Source of the DNA: Faecalicatena_A orotica
Lineage (GTDB): Bacteria; Bacillota; Clostridia; Lachnospirales; Lachnospiraceae
DNA length: 64,000 bases
Assembly (NCBI RefSeq): GCF_040545875.1
Contig: NZ_JBEPMR010000001.1
Reading direction: 5' to 3' (one strand)
Numbering within the stretch: position 1 is the stretch's first letter; each line of letters starts with the position of its first letter. A model generated the notes under the pieces. It saw only the letters and a program-made list of their open reading frames with translations, searched no databases and was not told where the DNA came from. The position numbers were made by a program, and so were the translations under genes. Shown here piece by piece: positions 8,056 through 16,228 of the stretch.

Positions 8056-8292
8056 CTATTTAGATAACTGACTCAGGTAGTTATTGACTGCATCGTAATT
8101 CACTTCAGCCACTGCCCTTTCCTGATTTGCTTCATGTGTCTGGTATGCTGAGAATCCAAGCCAGCCCACTAACGCCAGCGCTGCAAGTCCGAGTACACAT
8201 TTACGTACAACACTCATGATACGCTGCTTTTTAATAATCTTCTTTCTGTTGGCCTTTTCCTGTTTATATCGTTCTACTTTTTCCTGACTCAT
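8056..8292 (-). CDS. Small bitopic membrane protein, unknown function
   Basis: A 78-residue protein when started at the ATG at 8292, which has AAGGAG eight bases upstream. A very basic helical N-terminus (KVERYKQEKANRKKIIKKQR) precedes a single hydrophobic segment (CVLGLAALALVGWLGFSAY, about residues 33-51) and a ~27-residue C-terminal part ending in NNYLSQLSK. The charge bias predicts N-inside, C-outside topology. I do not recognise the family. It lies downstream of degV and has its own terminator, so it may be the last gene of a degV unit. Confidence 0.75.
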   Translation of the reverse strand: MSQEKVERYKQEKANRKKIIKKQRIMSVVRKCVLGLAALALVGWLGFSAYQTHEANQERAVAEVNYDAVNNYLSQLSK

Positions 8293-8348
8293 CTTTATAA
8301 ACTCCTTCGTGCTTTTACGTTCTATAAAGCATTTTATCACAAAGTGTT

Positions 8349-9188
8349 CTATACCACAACTATTATTCCGCCGTCACTTGCATACATTGTACTGATTCCG
8401 GCCGTGTCGATGATGAAACTGCTTTTAAATTTTGCCCGGGCAAGAAGACTCTTCTCTACTTCCAGTGCTCTTTCTTTGCAGTTACAGTGTGAAATCGCCA
8501 GTATCTTTTCTTCTGAATTCTCTACATCTTCCACAATGTGGTCCACCATCTTGGCAAGAGCCCTCTTCATCCCCCTTGCCTGTCCGAGCTGGCAGATGAC
8601 ACCTTCCGGCTTTGCCCCCATGACAGGCTTAATATTAAGTGCACTTGCCACGATCGCCTTAATCCCGGAAAGTCTTCCGTTCTTCCGGAGTGTATCCAAT
8701 GTTTCCAGTACGAAATAAGTATGCTGGGATTCGATATATTTTTCTACCGTACTGACTATTTCCTGAAAACTCATATCCGCTTCTTCACATTCCTGAATCT
8801 TCAGCGCAATCAGTGTTTCTCCAATTGATGCGGAACGTGAATTGAAGATATAGATATCCTTCTTTCCATACTCCTCTTCATAAAGCTTTCGGCCAAGCTC
8901 TGCACTATTGTAGGAACCACTTAATTCCGCAGATAATGTCACGGCGTATACACGCTCGGCATCACAATGATAACTTTCCATATATTCTTCCGGAGACGGG
9001 CAGGATGACTTCGGACATTCCGGACTCGCTGCAACACGTTTCAAAAAATCAGCCTGGTCGAATGTCTCGTCATCTACGATACGGACACCACCGACTTCCA
9101 TGCTGAGTGATGCAGTTTCAAAAATCCCGCTCTCTTTCATCTCCTCCGTCAATTCCCCACAGCTGTCTACTATTACTTTATAACTCAT
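8349..9188 (-). CDS. DegV family protein (fatty-acid-binding, FakB-like)
   Basis: A 279-residue protein of the DegV fold. DegV/FakB proteins bind a fatty acid and present it to the FakA kinase for activation to acyl-phosphate. Start set at the ATG at 9188 (GGGAGGAAC seven bases before); an in-frame GTG 15 bp upstream lies inside that ribosome-binding site. Visible family features are YKVIVDSCGELTEEM at the N-terminus, SCPSPEEYM near residue 70, and the SAELSGSYNSA and RSASIGETL motifs. Which fatty acid it binds, or whether a FakA exists, cannot be told here. Two palindromes overlap its promoter. Confidence 0.9.
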   Translation of the reverse strand: MSYKVIVDSCGELTEEMKESGIFETASLSMEVGGVRIVDDETFDQADFLKRVAASPECPKSSCPSPEEYMESYHCDAERVYAVTLSAELSGSYNSAELGRKLYEEEYGKKDIYIFNSRSASIGETLIALKIQECEEADMSFQEIVSTVEKYIESQHTYFVLETLDTLRKNGRLSGIKAIVASALNIKPVMGAKPEGVICQLGQARGMKRALAKMVDHIVEDVENSEEKILAISHCNCKERALEVEKSLLARAKFKSSFIIDTAGISTMYASDGGIIVVV

Positions 9189-9212
9189 ATCAGTTCCTCC
9201 CACACTACACCT

Positions 9213-9257
9213 GATGCATTTTGCATCTATTATATGTAGTTTTAAATACTACATACT
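9213..9257 (-). promoter_or_regulatory. degV promoter region with two palindromes
   Basis: A minus-strand TATAAT lies at 9229-9234. The -35 region is poor (AGTATG at 9252-9257). A perfect palindrome with 7-bp arms (9234-9240 and 9248-9254, ATGTAGT/ACTACAT) fills the spacer, and a second one (GATGCA-TTT-TGCATC, 9213-9227) lies just downstream of the -10. This layout suggests repressor or activator control; the regulator is unknown. Confidence 0.5.
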
Positions 9258-9397
9258 AATATAACACACTTTATATAGTATTGAAAGAGATTTTTTTCAA
9301 AATCTCCGCAAAATCTCCGTTTTCTTATGCTTCAGTGAGCATAGTATCCCGCAATCAGATTTTCTTATCGTGTACGGATACCCGGCCGGATGCACCA

Positions 9398-9688
9398 GCC
9401 AGTGGCAAGGCGGGTCCGGATGCAGGCAGGGCGGTGTCTGCTGGTGAAAAGTCCGTTAAGTAAGCTGTAGAAGATATTAAAGAAAATGGAAGAAAAATAG
9501 AGGGCAGAATTTACTTCCGAAGTAAATTCTGTTGTCGCCTGAGGCGCAAAAACATCGGTTTTTGGGCTGAATGCGGCATGTACCTCTATTTTTCTTCCAT
9601 TTTCTTTAACATCTTCTTAGCGAAACGCCTCCGACTTTAAGCCAGCAGACACCGCCCTGCCTGCATCCGGACCCGCCTTGACATTGGC
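9398..9688. repeat. 290-bp near-palindrome (long inverted repeat with nested hairpins)
   Basis: Outer arms 9406-9444 and 9642-9680 are a perfect 39-bp inverted repeat, extended outward with two mismatches to 9398 and 9688. Inner arms 9469-9503 and 9583-9617 pair over 35 bp with one mismatch. Between the two arm pairs is an unpaired bulge of about 24 nt on each side. The centre has another hairpin, AGAATTTACTTC/GAAGTAAATTCT at about 9507-9530. The element fills the space between the ftsW stop (9698) and the degV promoter. No reading frame in it looks real. It could be a MITE-like element, a long terminator-type RNA, or a structured RNA; copy number elsewhere is unknown. Confidence 0.85.
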
Positions 9689-9697
9689 GTCCCTCCT

Positions 9698-11041
9698 CTA
9701 TCCCTCACTGAGTTTTATTTTTCTGGATATGCCGAGCGCAATTCCCATTTCTGTCATCAGGAACAAAATCGACGTTCCCCCGTAACTGATAAACGGCAGT
9801 GTGATTCCTGTTGTCGGGATCAGGTTGGTTACTACCGCGATATTTAAGATTACCTGCAGTGCAATATGTGCAAATATCCCAGTTGCAATCAGTGACCCGA
9901 ACATGTCAGGCGCATTTCTTGCTATGAACATCAGGCGGTACAGAAGCAGCCCGAACAAAACAAGGATCACAATTGCACCGAATACCCCCAGTTCTTCACA
10001 TACAATTGTCAGGATCATATCATTCTGTACTTCCGGTATAACTCCGAGTTTTTGTGTACTGTTTCCGAGCCCTTTTCCCCAGAAGCCCCCGGAGCCTATG
10101 GCATAGAGTCCCTGCATAACCTGGAAGCCGCCGCTGTCCGCGTGATTCTCCGGGTCCAGCCATGTGATAATCCTGCGGAGGCGGAAATTTTCACTTGTTG
10201 TAATCGTGGCCGCCATAATCGAAATCCCCACTACTGCCACAACCGCCACTGCACCGATGATTTTGATAAAGGGCTTTGTCTTCGGATGTGCCACAAAAAA
10301 CAGGATACATGTGATTGCAAAAACGATAATCGCAGTACTCAGGTTCTCTGTCAAAAACATGACCCCGCCGGCAGCAATCAGGCCAAAGGCCATGATACGC
10401 ACGAAACCGTCCCTTGTATTAATCTTCTTACCCATCCTGCACAGCTCGTAGGAAATAAACAGGATCACTGCGATTTTAGTAATCTCAGAAGGCTGCAGTG
10501 TCAGATTTCCCGGAAGCTGTATCCAGCGCCTGGCCCCGTAAACTTCAATTCCAAGCGGTGTTTTTACAAGAAGCATCATAACCATCGAAAACATATAGCA
10601 TTCGAATGCAAATGCACCGTAAATATGATAATCGATTTTCGATACAACAATCATAACAACAAAGCTTAATATACCGATGACTCCCTGCTTTGTAAAATAA
10701 TACATGTCGTTCTGGAAGTCTGACTGCGCGCTGTAAGCACTTGTACTGTACAACATCACCAGTCCGAAGCACATCAGGAATATGATCACAAGCAGTAAAT
10801 CAAAGTCAAAATATGCCGTTCCCTTTTTTGCTCCCGCCTTTTTGCTTCTCCCCGCTGAAACGGGAGGTGGTACAGGAGGTACACCCCGTAACGGCTGTGT
10901 ATTGTCCAGTCTTCTCTTTTGTACTTTCCCGGATACACTGCGTCCCGTTTCTGCGCTTCGTATCGGTCTTACCTTTTCGTTCCGGGAAACTGCCTTTTCC
11001 TGCCTGTTATTGCGGATTGGCCGTACTGTTCTGCTCTTCAT
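9698..11041 (-). CDS. ftsW: SEDS-family lipid II polymerase, FtsW-like
   Basis: A 447-residue SEDS glycosyltransferase that polymerises lipid II into glycan strands. A ~75-residue basic, Pro-rich cytoplasmic extension precedes about ten membrane helices. The SEDS hallmarks are visible: VYGARRWIQLPGNLTLQPSE, GLGNSTQKLGVIPEVQNDMI (the conserved Asp of the periplasmic loop), and TTGITLPFISYGGTS near the C-terminus. The usual EPDxGT motif is replaced by TENLSTAI. It is outside the dcw cluster, alone between asnB and degV, so RodA or SpoVE cannot be excluded; FtsW is the best guess from the GITLPFISYGG motif. Confidence 0.85.
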   Translation of the reverse strand: MKSRTVRPIRNNRQEKAVSRNEKVRPIRSAETGRSVSGKVQKRRLDNTQPLRGVPPVPPPVSAGRSKKAGAKKGTAYFDFDLLLVIIFLMCFGLVMLYSTSAYSAQSDFQNDMYYFTKQGVIGILSFVVMIVVSKIDYHIYGAFAFECYMFSMVMMLLVKTPLGIEVYGARRWIQLPGNLTLQPSEITKIAVILFISYELCRMGKKINTRDGFVRIMAFGLIAAGGVMFLTENLSTAIIVFAITCILFFVAHPKTKPFIKIIGAVAVVAVVGISIMAATITTSENFRLRRIITWLDPENHADSGGFQVMQGLYAIGSGGFWGKGLGNSTQKLGVIPEVQNDMILTIVCEELGVFGAIVILVLFGLLLYRLMFIARNAPDMFGSLIATGIFAHIALQVILNIAVVTNLIPTTGITLPFISYGGTSILFLMTEMGIALGISRKIKLSEG

Positions 11042-11097
11042 AGTATCTCCCCTGTCTGAATAACATCCCGCTTATTACTGTTGTTTTGTAGCATATA

Positions 11098-12978
11098 TTA
11101 TCTGGCATTCATCGCCGGATGCACCGGTTTCCCATGTTCAAAGTACCTGTCATACCACACGAGGAAAATATATACGGTCCAGATCTTACGGCTGTTGTCC
11201 GTCTTTTCGTTCATATTCTTTCCATTTCTGTGGTCATCCAGCATCTTCACAAGCATATCGGTGTTAAAAAACTTCTTTGCCGCCCCAGACGTAAACATGT
11301 CCTTCACAATCGTGTAATACTTGTCTTCTTTCAGCCATACACGGATCGGTATTGGGAAGCCCAGCTTCTTTTTCTCGGCGGTCTTACTCCTGATTACCTT
11401 CTCTGCGGCCGCGCGAAGCGCAACCTTTGTCTTTGGGGCACGTACCTTGTAATTAAGAGGAAGTGTCTCCGCCAGCTCCAGTACCTTTTTATCGAGGAAA
11501 GGCACACGTACCTCCAGTGAATTTGCCATTCCCATCTTGTCCCCCTTCATCAGGATATCATGGACAAGCCAGAGGTGGAGATCCACATACTGCATTTTTG
11601 TAACCGGGTCTTTTCCCTTTACCCGTTCGTAAAGCGGATGAGTCACTTTCTGGATGCCCGGTTCACATCCCTTTTTCAGAATCCTGCTGGCCTCGCGCTC
11701 CGTAAAAATATTCGTCGCATTGGCAAAATACCGTTCTTCCAGTGTCTTTCCGTGGCGCATCAGGAAACCTCTTCCCTTAACCCCGCGGGGCAGACAATAT
11801 TCTGCAAACTTGCCCAGCACCCTGCGAATGCAAAATGGAATCTTATTAAACCCGGTATGCTCCAAAGGTTCGCAATAAATATTGTATCCTCCGAACAGCT
11901 CATCCGAACCTTCGCCGGATAAAACAACCTTCACTTTTTTAGATGCCTCCCCGCTCAGGAAGTACAGCGCAATAGCCGCCGGGTCCGCAACAGGTTCGTC
12001 CATATAATACTGAATATCTGACAGCTTATCCCAGTACTCTTCCGGCGTAATGATCTTCGCGTCATTCTGCATATTGATGCTGGCTGCAAACTCCTTCGCA
12101 TCCTGGATCTCGCTATATTTACCTTCATCAAATCCAACCGTAAACGTATGGTCCACCTGCCCTAAATAAGTCAGATAACTGGAGTCTACACCGCTTGACA
12201 GATATGAGGCGACCTCTACGTCACTGATCTTATGCATCTCAACAGATTCTTTCATTACCTTTTCCACATCTTCAACGACTTCCTCAAAAGATTTCTTACT
12301 GTCACCTGTAAAATGTGGTTCGAAATAACGGGTAATCTCCATCTCACCGTTCTCATATGTGAAATAATGTCCCGGCTGCAGGCAGAACACACCCTTAAAA
12401 AATGTTTCATTCGTCGGAACGAACTGGAAAGAAAGGTAATTTCCCAGTGCCGCCTCATTGAATACCTTGTCAAACTTCGGATGCTCCATGAATGATTTTA
12501 TCTCGGAACCAAACATCAACGTGCCATTCATTTGTGCATAATATAAAGGCTTAATGCCAAAAATATCTCTGGCAGCAAACAACTTTTTCTTCTTTGTATC
12601 CCAGATTGCAAATGCATACATCCCGCGCAGACGGTCTACGAGGCTTTCCCCCCACTGTTCATATCCATGAAGCAGTGTCTCTGAATCTGTGTTGGAAACG
12701 AAAATATGCCCCGCATCCACCAGTTCCGCCCTCAGTTCCTGATAATTGTAAATTTCACCGTTAAAAATGAGCACCATGCTTCTGTCCTCATTATAAAGCG
12801 GCTGGTCTCCCACTGCCGATAGGTCAATGATGCTCAGACGCCTGAATCCCAGCGCCGCATCCTCGTCCACATACCTGCCCTCACTGTCCGGTCCCCGGTG
12901 GACAATCGTGTTCATCATATTGACCAGTACCTGTTCTCTATCCTCAACTTCGCCTACAAATCCTGCAAATCCACACAT
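11098..12978 (-). CDS. asnB: Asparagine synthetase (glutamine-hydrolysing)
   Basis: AsnB makes asparagine from aspartate, glutamine and ATP. The 626-residue protein starts MCGFAGFVG, so Cys2 is the glutaminase nucleophile of the class II amidotransferase domain, which also shows HRGPDSEGRY and LIFNGEIYNYQELR. The synthetase domain begins near residue 250 with the PP-loop SYLSSGVDSSYL, and VLSGEGSDELFGGY follows. Length is normal for the long AsnB type. It stands alone with a good promoter at 13057-13085. No T-box leader is visible in the short upstream region. Confidence 0.96.
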   Translation of the reverse strand: MCGFAGFVGEVEDREQVLVNMMNTIVHRGPDSEGRYVDEDAALGFRRLSIIDLSAVGDQPLYNEDRSMVLIFNGEIYNYQELRAELVDAGHIFVSNTDSETLLHGYEQWGESLVDRLRGMYAFAIWDTKKKKLFAARDIFGIKPLYYAQMNGTLMFGSEIKSFMEHPKFDKVFNEAALGNYLSFQFVPTNETFFKGVFCLQPGHYFTYENGEMEITRYFEPHFTGDSKKSFEEVVEDVEKVMKESVEMHKISDVEVASYLSSGVDSSYLTYLGQVDHTFTVGFDEGKYSEIQDAKEFAASINMQNDAKIITPEEYWDKLSDIQYYMDEPVADPAAIALYFLSGEASKKVKVVLSGEGSDELFGGYNIYCEPLEHTGFNKIPFCIRRVLGKFAEYCLPRGVKGRGFLMRHGKTLEERYFANATNIFTEREASRILKKGCEPGIQKVTHPLYERVKGKDPVTKMQYVDLHLWLVHDILMKGDKMGMANSLEVRVPFLDKKVLELAETLPLNYKVRAPKTKVALRAAAEKVIRSKTAEKKKLGFPIPIRVWLKEDKYYTIVKDMFTSGAAKKFFNTDMLVKMLDDHRNGKNMNEKTDNSRKIWTVYIFLVWYDRYFEHGKPVHPAMNAR

Positions 12979-13056
12979 ATATAAACATCTCCTTTATTCA
13001 AGTACGCCGGAACATGATTGTACATCAAACACGCCCCAGTACATAACTTGCCCCTT

Positions 13057-13085
13057 ATTATAGCTTTTTTTACATAGAAAAACAA
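13057..13085 (-). promoter_or_regulatory. Sigma-A-type promoter for asnB
   Basis: Minus-strand TTGTTT (13080-13085), 17-bp spacer, TATAAT (13057-13062), about 80 nt before the asnB start codon at 12978. Confidence 0.7.
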
Positions 13086-13118
13086 CTTTTTTAAAAAAGG
13101 GGCTGTGAAACAAGAAAA

Positions 13119-13139
13119 GCAGTGCCTTATGTGCACTGC
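13119..13139 (-). terminator. Terminator of the tRNA-Pro gene
   Basis: Perfect 7-bp stem GCAGTGC (13119-13125) with GCACTGC (13133-13139), followed on the minus strand by TTTTCTTG. It lies 10 bp beyond the tRNA 3' end. Confidence 0.75.
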
Positions 13140-13149
13140 CTCTCTGCAT

Positions 13150-13223
13150 CGGGGTGACAGGATTCGAACCTGCGACCTCACGGCCCCCAGCCGTGCGCTC
13201 TAACCAAACTGAGCCACACCCCG
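13150..13223 (-). tRNA. tRNA-Pro (anticodon GGG)
   Basis: The minus strand folds into a complete 74-nt cloverleaf. The acceptor stem CGGGGTG pairs with CACCCCG, with A73 after it. The D-arm is GCTC/GAGC, and the anticodon stem CACGG/CCGTG encloses the loop CTGGGGG, so the anticodon is GGG. The T-arm GCAGG/CCTGT encloses TTCGAAT. The C1-G72 pair and A73 fit proline tRNAs. CCA is not encoded. It has its own promoter and terminator and is monocistronic. Confidence 0.97.
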
Positions 13224-13237
13224 CCTTTGCTTTTACT

Positions 13238-13266
13238 ATTATATAAAACTTTTGCCCAAATGTAAA
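13238..13266 (-). promoter_or_regulatory. Sigma-A-type promoter for tRNA-Pro
   Basis: Minus-strand TTTACA (13261-13266), 17-bp spacer, TATAAT (13238-13243), about 15 bp before the tRNA 5' end. The divergent cotJ operon starts on the other side; a CATATTAT word at 13290-13297 on the plus strand resembles a sigma-E -10 box, without a clear -35. Confidence 0.75.
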
Positions 13267-13334
13267 GTGGAACCTTTTCTTTTTTCTCCCATATTATATT
13301 AGTGTAAACATTAATGGAAGGAGTTAACGCAAAA

Positions 13335-13829
13335 ATGGCGAATTGTCAAAACAATATGCGTTACGGCAGACAGATGAACTTCAATAACGGCTGCAATGCC
13401 ACGCCTGCCGGAAACAGCAATAACAGCGGATGCCGCAATATGCCTATAAATAATAACACCGAATGCCGCAATATGCCGTCTCGCGGCAGTCAGACCGGCT
13501 GTCCTGCACCAATGCCAAAAGCAGACTGCCAGCACCGCACCCCGGAACCATGCGGATGCCCGAAACCGCAGCCACGTAATAATGACTGTATGTCAAAACC
13601 CAGAAACACTATGGAGGCCCGTATCCCGGAATGCCAGATGCCGAAGCGCCGCACTCCCGAACCGTGCCAGTGCCGCTATGACGCCCTTGAAGATTTTCCG
13701 CTGGCTATGGCTTACGTACCGTGGCAGAGATGGCAGAATATTTTTGAACCATGTAAAGCATTACAGTGCGGTACGATTTTCGAAGAACTCAGGAAACCAT
13801 TCCGTGGGAAAGGAGGCTGTAACCGATGA
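13335..13829 (+). CDS. cotJA: Spore coat protein CotJA with cysteine-rich N-terminal extension
   Basis: The last ~55 residues (DFPLAMAYVPWQRWQNIFEP and on to EELRKPF) are the CotJA domain, known from the Bacillus cotJABC spore-coat operon. Start chosen at the ATG at 13335, downstream of AAGGAG; an ATG at 13314 has no ribosome-binding site. The first ~105 residues are a low-complexity extension rich in Asn, Pro, Met and Arg with about twelve Cys, many in Cys-Arg-Asn-Met or Glu-Pro-Cys contexts. CotJA of Bacillus is only ~80 residues. The gene overlaps cotJB by 4 bp. Expression in the mother cell is inferred from the family. Confidence 0.88.
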   Translation: MANCQNNMRYGRQMNFNNGCNATPAGNSNNSGCRNMPINNNTECRNMPSRGSQTGCPAPMPKADCQHRTPEPCGCPKPQPRNNDCMSKPRNTMEARIPECQMPKRRTPEPCQCRYDALEDFPLAMAYVPWQRWQNIFEPCKALQCGTIFEELRKPFRGKGGCNR

Positions 13830-14095
13830 GTGAACGTCCATGTAAAAAAGATCTTCTGAATAAAATAAATGTTGTCAGCTTTGCTGTCGATGACGTAAAA
13901 CTGTTTCTGGATACCCATCCATGTGATGAAGACGCGCTTGCTTTCTTCCGTGAGTACAGCCGCATGAGAAATGAAGCCTTAAAAGAATATGCTGCATACT
14001 ACGGCCCTCTTACTATTGACACCACTGTCTATTCCTGTGCTGACAGGTGGGACTGGGTCAATGAGCCGTGGCCGTGGCAGGAAGGAGGATGCTGA
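13826..14095 (+). CDS. cotJB: Spore coat protein CotJB
   Basis: An 89-residue CotJB-family protein, the middle gene of the spore-coat operon. Recognisable features are the helical start DLLNKINVVSFAVDDVKLFL, the CDEDALAFFREY segment, and the aromatic C-terminus DRWDWVNEPWPWQEGGC. It overlaps the end of cotJA by 4 bp and is followed 3 bp later by cotJC, so the three are translationally linked. Its biochemical role is unknown even in Bacillus. Confidence 0.93.
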   Translation: MSERPCKKDLLNKINVVSFAVDDVKLFLDTHPCDEDALAFFREYSRMRNEALKEYAAYYGPLTIDTTVYSCADRWDWVNEPWPWQEGGC

Positions 14096-14098
14096 TAT

Positions 14099-14716
14099 AT
14101 GTGGGATTATGAAAAAAGACTGCAGTATCCTGTAAAGATTACCCAGACCAACCCAAAACTCGCCCAGATTATCATTTCACAGTTTGGAGGACCTGACGGC
14201 GAGCTGGCAGCATCTATGAGATATCTTTCCCAGAGATATACGATGCCTTACAGTGAAGTGACCGGAATCCTCACAGACATTGGAACCGAAGAACTGGCTC
14301 ACATGGAAATGGTTTGCGCCATTGTACACCAGCTCACAAGAAATCTGACTCCAGAGGAAATTGAAAAATCCGGTTTCGGGACTTATTATGTAGACCATAC
14401 GCTCGCTCTCTGGCCGCAGGCCGCAAGCGGTGCTCCGTGGACGGCAACTTATTTCCAGTCCAAGGGTGATCCGATCACGGACCTGCATGAGGATATGGCC
14501 GCTGAACAGAAAGCACGAACTACCTACGATAATATCCTGAGACTGGTAAAGGACCCTGAAGTATGTGACCCGATCCGTTTCCTGAGGGAACGTGAAATCG
14601 TTCATTATCAGAGATTTGGGGAAAGCCTCCGCATCGTACAGGATCATCTGGACAGCAGGAACTTCTATGCAATCAACCCAGAATTCGATACAAATCAGGA
14701 CTGTGGGTGTAAATAG
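14099..14716 (+). CDS. cotJC: Spore coat protein CotJC, manganese-catalase family
   Basis: A 205-residue ferritin-like protein of the Mn-catalase family that accompanies CotJA and CotJB in the spore coat. The four-helix di-metal site is suggested by GELAASMRYLSQRY near residue 40, DIGTEELAHMEMV near 65 (the ExxH pair), DLHEDMAAEQKART near 130 and FLREREIVHYQRF near 165 (second E/ExxH pair). It probably removes hydrogen peroxide in the coat, by family analogy. It is the last gene of the operon and is closed by a terminator at 14740-14787. Confidence 0.95.
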   Translation: MWDYEKRLQYPVKITQTNPKLAQIIISQFGGPDGELAASMRYLSQRYTMPYSEVTGILTDIGTEELAHMEMVCAIVHQLTRNLTPEEIEKSGFGTYYVDHTLALWPQAASGAPWTATYFQSKGDPITDLHEDMAAEQKARTTYDNILRLVKDPEVCDPIRFLREREIVHYQRFGESLRIVQDHLDSRNFYAINPEFDTNQDCGCK

Positions 14717-14739
14717 CAAAAATCAGGCAAAGCTGCTGC

Positions 14740-14787
14740 AAAGAAAGGAAAGCCGGTCCTCAGCGGATCGGCTTTCTTTCCTTTTTC
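14740..14787. terminator. Terminator between convergent cotJC and htrA
   Basis: Stem of about 13 bp, AAGGAAAGCCGGTCC against GGATCGGCTTTCTTTCC, with loop TCAGC, followed on the plus strand by TTTTTC. It lies in the 100-bp gap between two convergent genes and may serve both. Confidence 0.8.
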
Positions 14788-14816
14788 AATTATTATATTA
14801 TCCGGCACTGCTCAAA

Positions 14817-16127
14817 TTATTCGGACTTTGCCCCTAATGTTATTTCATAGTTTTTCGCCGTGTACTCACCATTATTGTCAGGTGTCTGGACGGTTACCTG
14901 AACCTTCTCACCTTTGGCATAGTACTTGAGCTCTTTCTGTAATGTTTCCATATTGTCAATTGTCGTACCGTTTAATTCTGTAATAACCCCGCCTTTGCTC
15001 AGTCCGGCTGCCTTTGCTCCGCCTCCGTCTGTAACGTCTGTAATATATACTCCGAGAGGCATACTGAACCTCTGGGCATATTCTGATGTTACATCAAAAC
15101 CGGTGATGCCTAAGTACCCTCTCTCAGACTCGGATACTTTTGCTTTTGTCTGCTGGTTCATCAGGTTTGTTATAATATCGGATACATCACTAATCGGGAT
15201 TGCATATCCTACACCTTCCACGGAACTGCCTACCAGTTTGGAGGAGTTGATTCCGATTACCTCTCCGCTAGCATTGACAAGTGCTCCGCCGCTGTTGCCC
15301 GGATTGATTGCCGCATCTGTCTGGATCAGGCTGACGTCATTTACCGTTGTCTGGCCTGTTGCCTGATCTGTTGTTGTACTCTCACGGTCTGTCGCGCTGA
15401 TAACACCTGTTGTAACAGACTGGCCATAGCCTAATGCATTACCGATAGCAATTGCAGGCTCTCCTACTTTCAGCTTTGTGGAATCGCCCAGTGTTGCAAC
15501 TGCAATAGCATCCATTGTATCATCTGAAATCGTATTAAGCGGCACTGCAATTACTGCCAGGTCATGTGATGCATCTGTTCCTTTGATGTTCGCCTCAAGA
15601 CTTGTGTTGTCGTTAAAGGTAACTGTCAGAGTCTCACTGTTCTCTACTACATGGTTATTTGTTACGATGAGCAGTTCTGAATCATTCTGTGAAATGATGA
15701 TTCCGGTTCCTGCACTTTCACTCTGCTGCTGCGAAACACCGCCGAAGAAATCCTGTACCTGCTGGACACTCATATTCGTAATGGATACAATAGACGGCAT
15801 TACATTTTCTACGATTCCTGATACATCGGATGTAACAACATTTGATGTCTTTGTCAGTGAACTACTGTTCACTGGTGCCGTGCTCTTAGCTGTTGACTTC
15901 GTCTCATTCAGGCCGAGAAGCCTGCTGCCGACAATGCTTGATGTTAAAAATGTTGCGCTTGATACAACTCCAAAGAGCAGCGCAAATCCTGTTACTGCGA
16001 CAGCTTTCGGCATTTTCTTTTTTTGTTTTGGACCTTTGTTATTTGGTTCGTTAAAATTCTGCTGGCTATTATACTGAGCACTTCCCTGCTGTCCTTCGGG
16101 ATTGTAATAATTATATTGATTTTCCAT
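14817..16127 (-). CDS. HtrA/DegP-type serine protease with PDZ domain
   Basis: A 436-residue membrane-anchored protease of the S1C family that degrades misfolded envelope proteins. A ~45-residue Gln/Asn-rich, then Lys-rich, cytoplasmic N-terminus leads to one membrane helix (about 46-68). The catalytic triad is complete: His in TNNHVVEN near residue 157, Asp in SHDLAVIAV near 188 and Ser in NPGNSGGALVN near 278. One PDZ domain follows (about 340-430, with YLGITG and GGAKAAGLSKGGVITELNG). Length and layout match Bacillus HtrA/YycK proteins. It is downstream of glmS; no shared promoter is evident. Confidence 0.95.
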   Translation of the reverse strand: MENQYNYYNPEGQQGSAQYNSQQNFNEPNNKGPKQKKKMPKAVAVTGFALLFGVVSSATFLTSSIVGSRLLGLNETKSTAKSTAPVNSSSLTKTSNVVTSDVSGIVENVMPSIVSITNMSVQQVQDFFGGVSQQQSESAGTGIIISQNDSELLIVTNNHVVENSETLTVTFNDNTSLEANIKGTDASHDLAVIAVPLNTISDDTMDAIAVATLGDSTKLKVGEPAIAIGNALGYGQSVTTGVISATDRESTTTDQATGQTTVNDVSLIQTDAAINPGNSGGALVNASGEVIGINSSKLVGSSVEGVGYAIPISDVSDIITNLMNQQTKAKVSESERGYLGITGFDVTSEYAQRFSMPLGVYITDVTDGGGAKAAGLSKGGVITELNGTTIDNMETLQKELKYYAKGEKVQVTVQTPDNNGEYTAKNYEITLGAKSE

Positions 16128-16228
16128 ACAAATTCCTTCTTTCTCTTGTATTTTATATTGATATAATAGCCGCTCTTTGTGATAGAATTGTGTTCATTTA
16201 TTTAACAAACTTTGAAACTGTCATTTTT

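Noticed and set aside
9281..9463. Plus-strand 60-codon frame left of the long palindrome
   Set aside because: No ribosome-binding site, Ala/Gly-rich product created by the G-rich inverted repeat arm; no sign of coding.
12979..13149. T-box leader for asnB
   Set aside because: The asnB leader after the promoter at 13057-13085 is only about 70 nt and shows no T-box or specifier hairpin.
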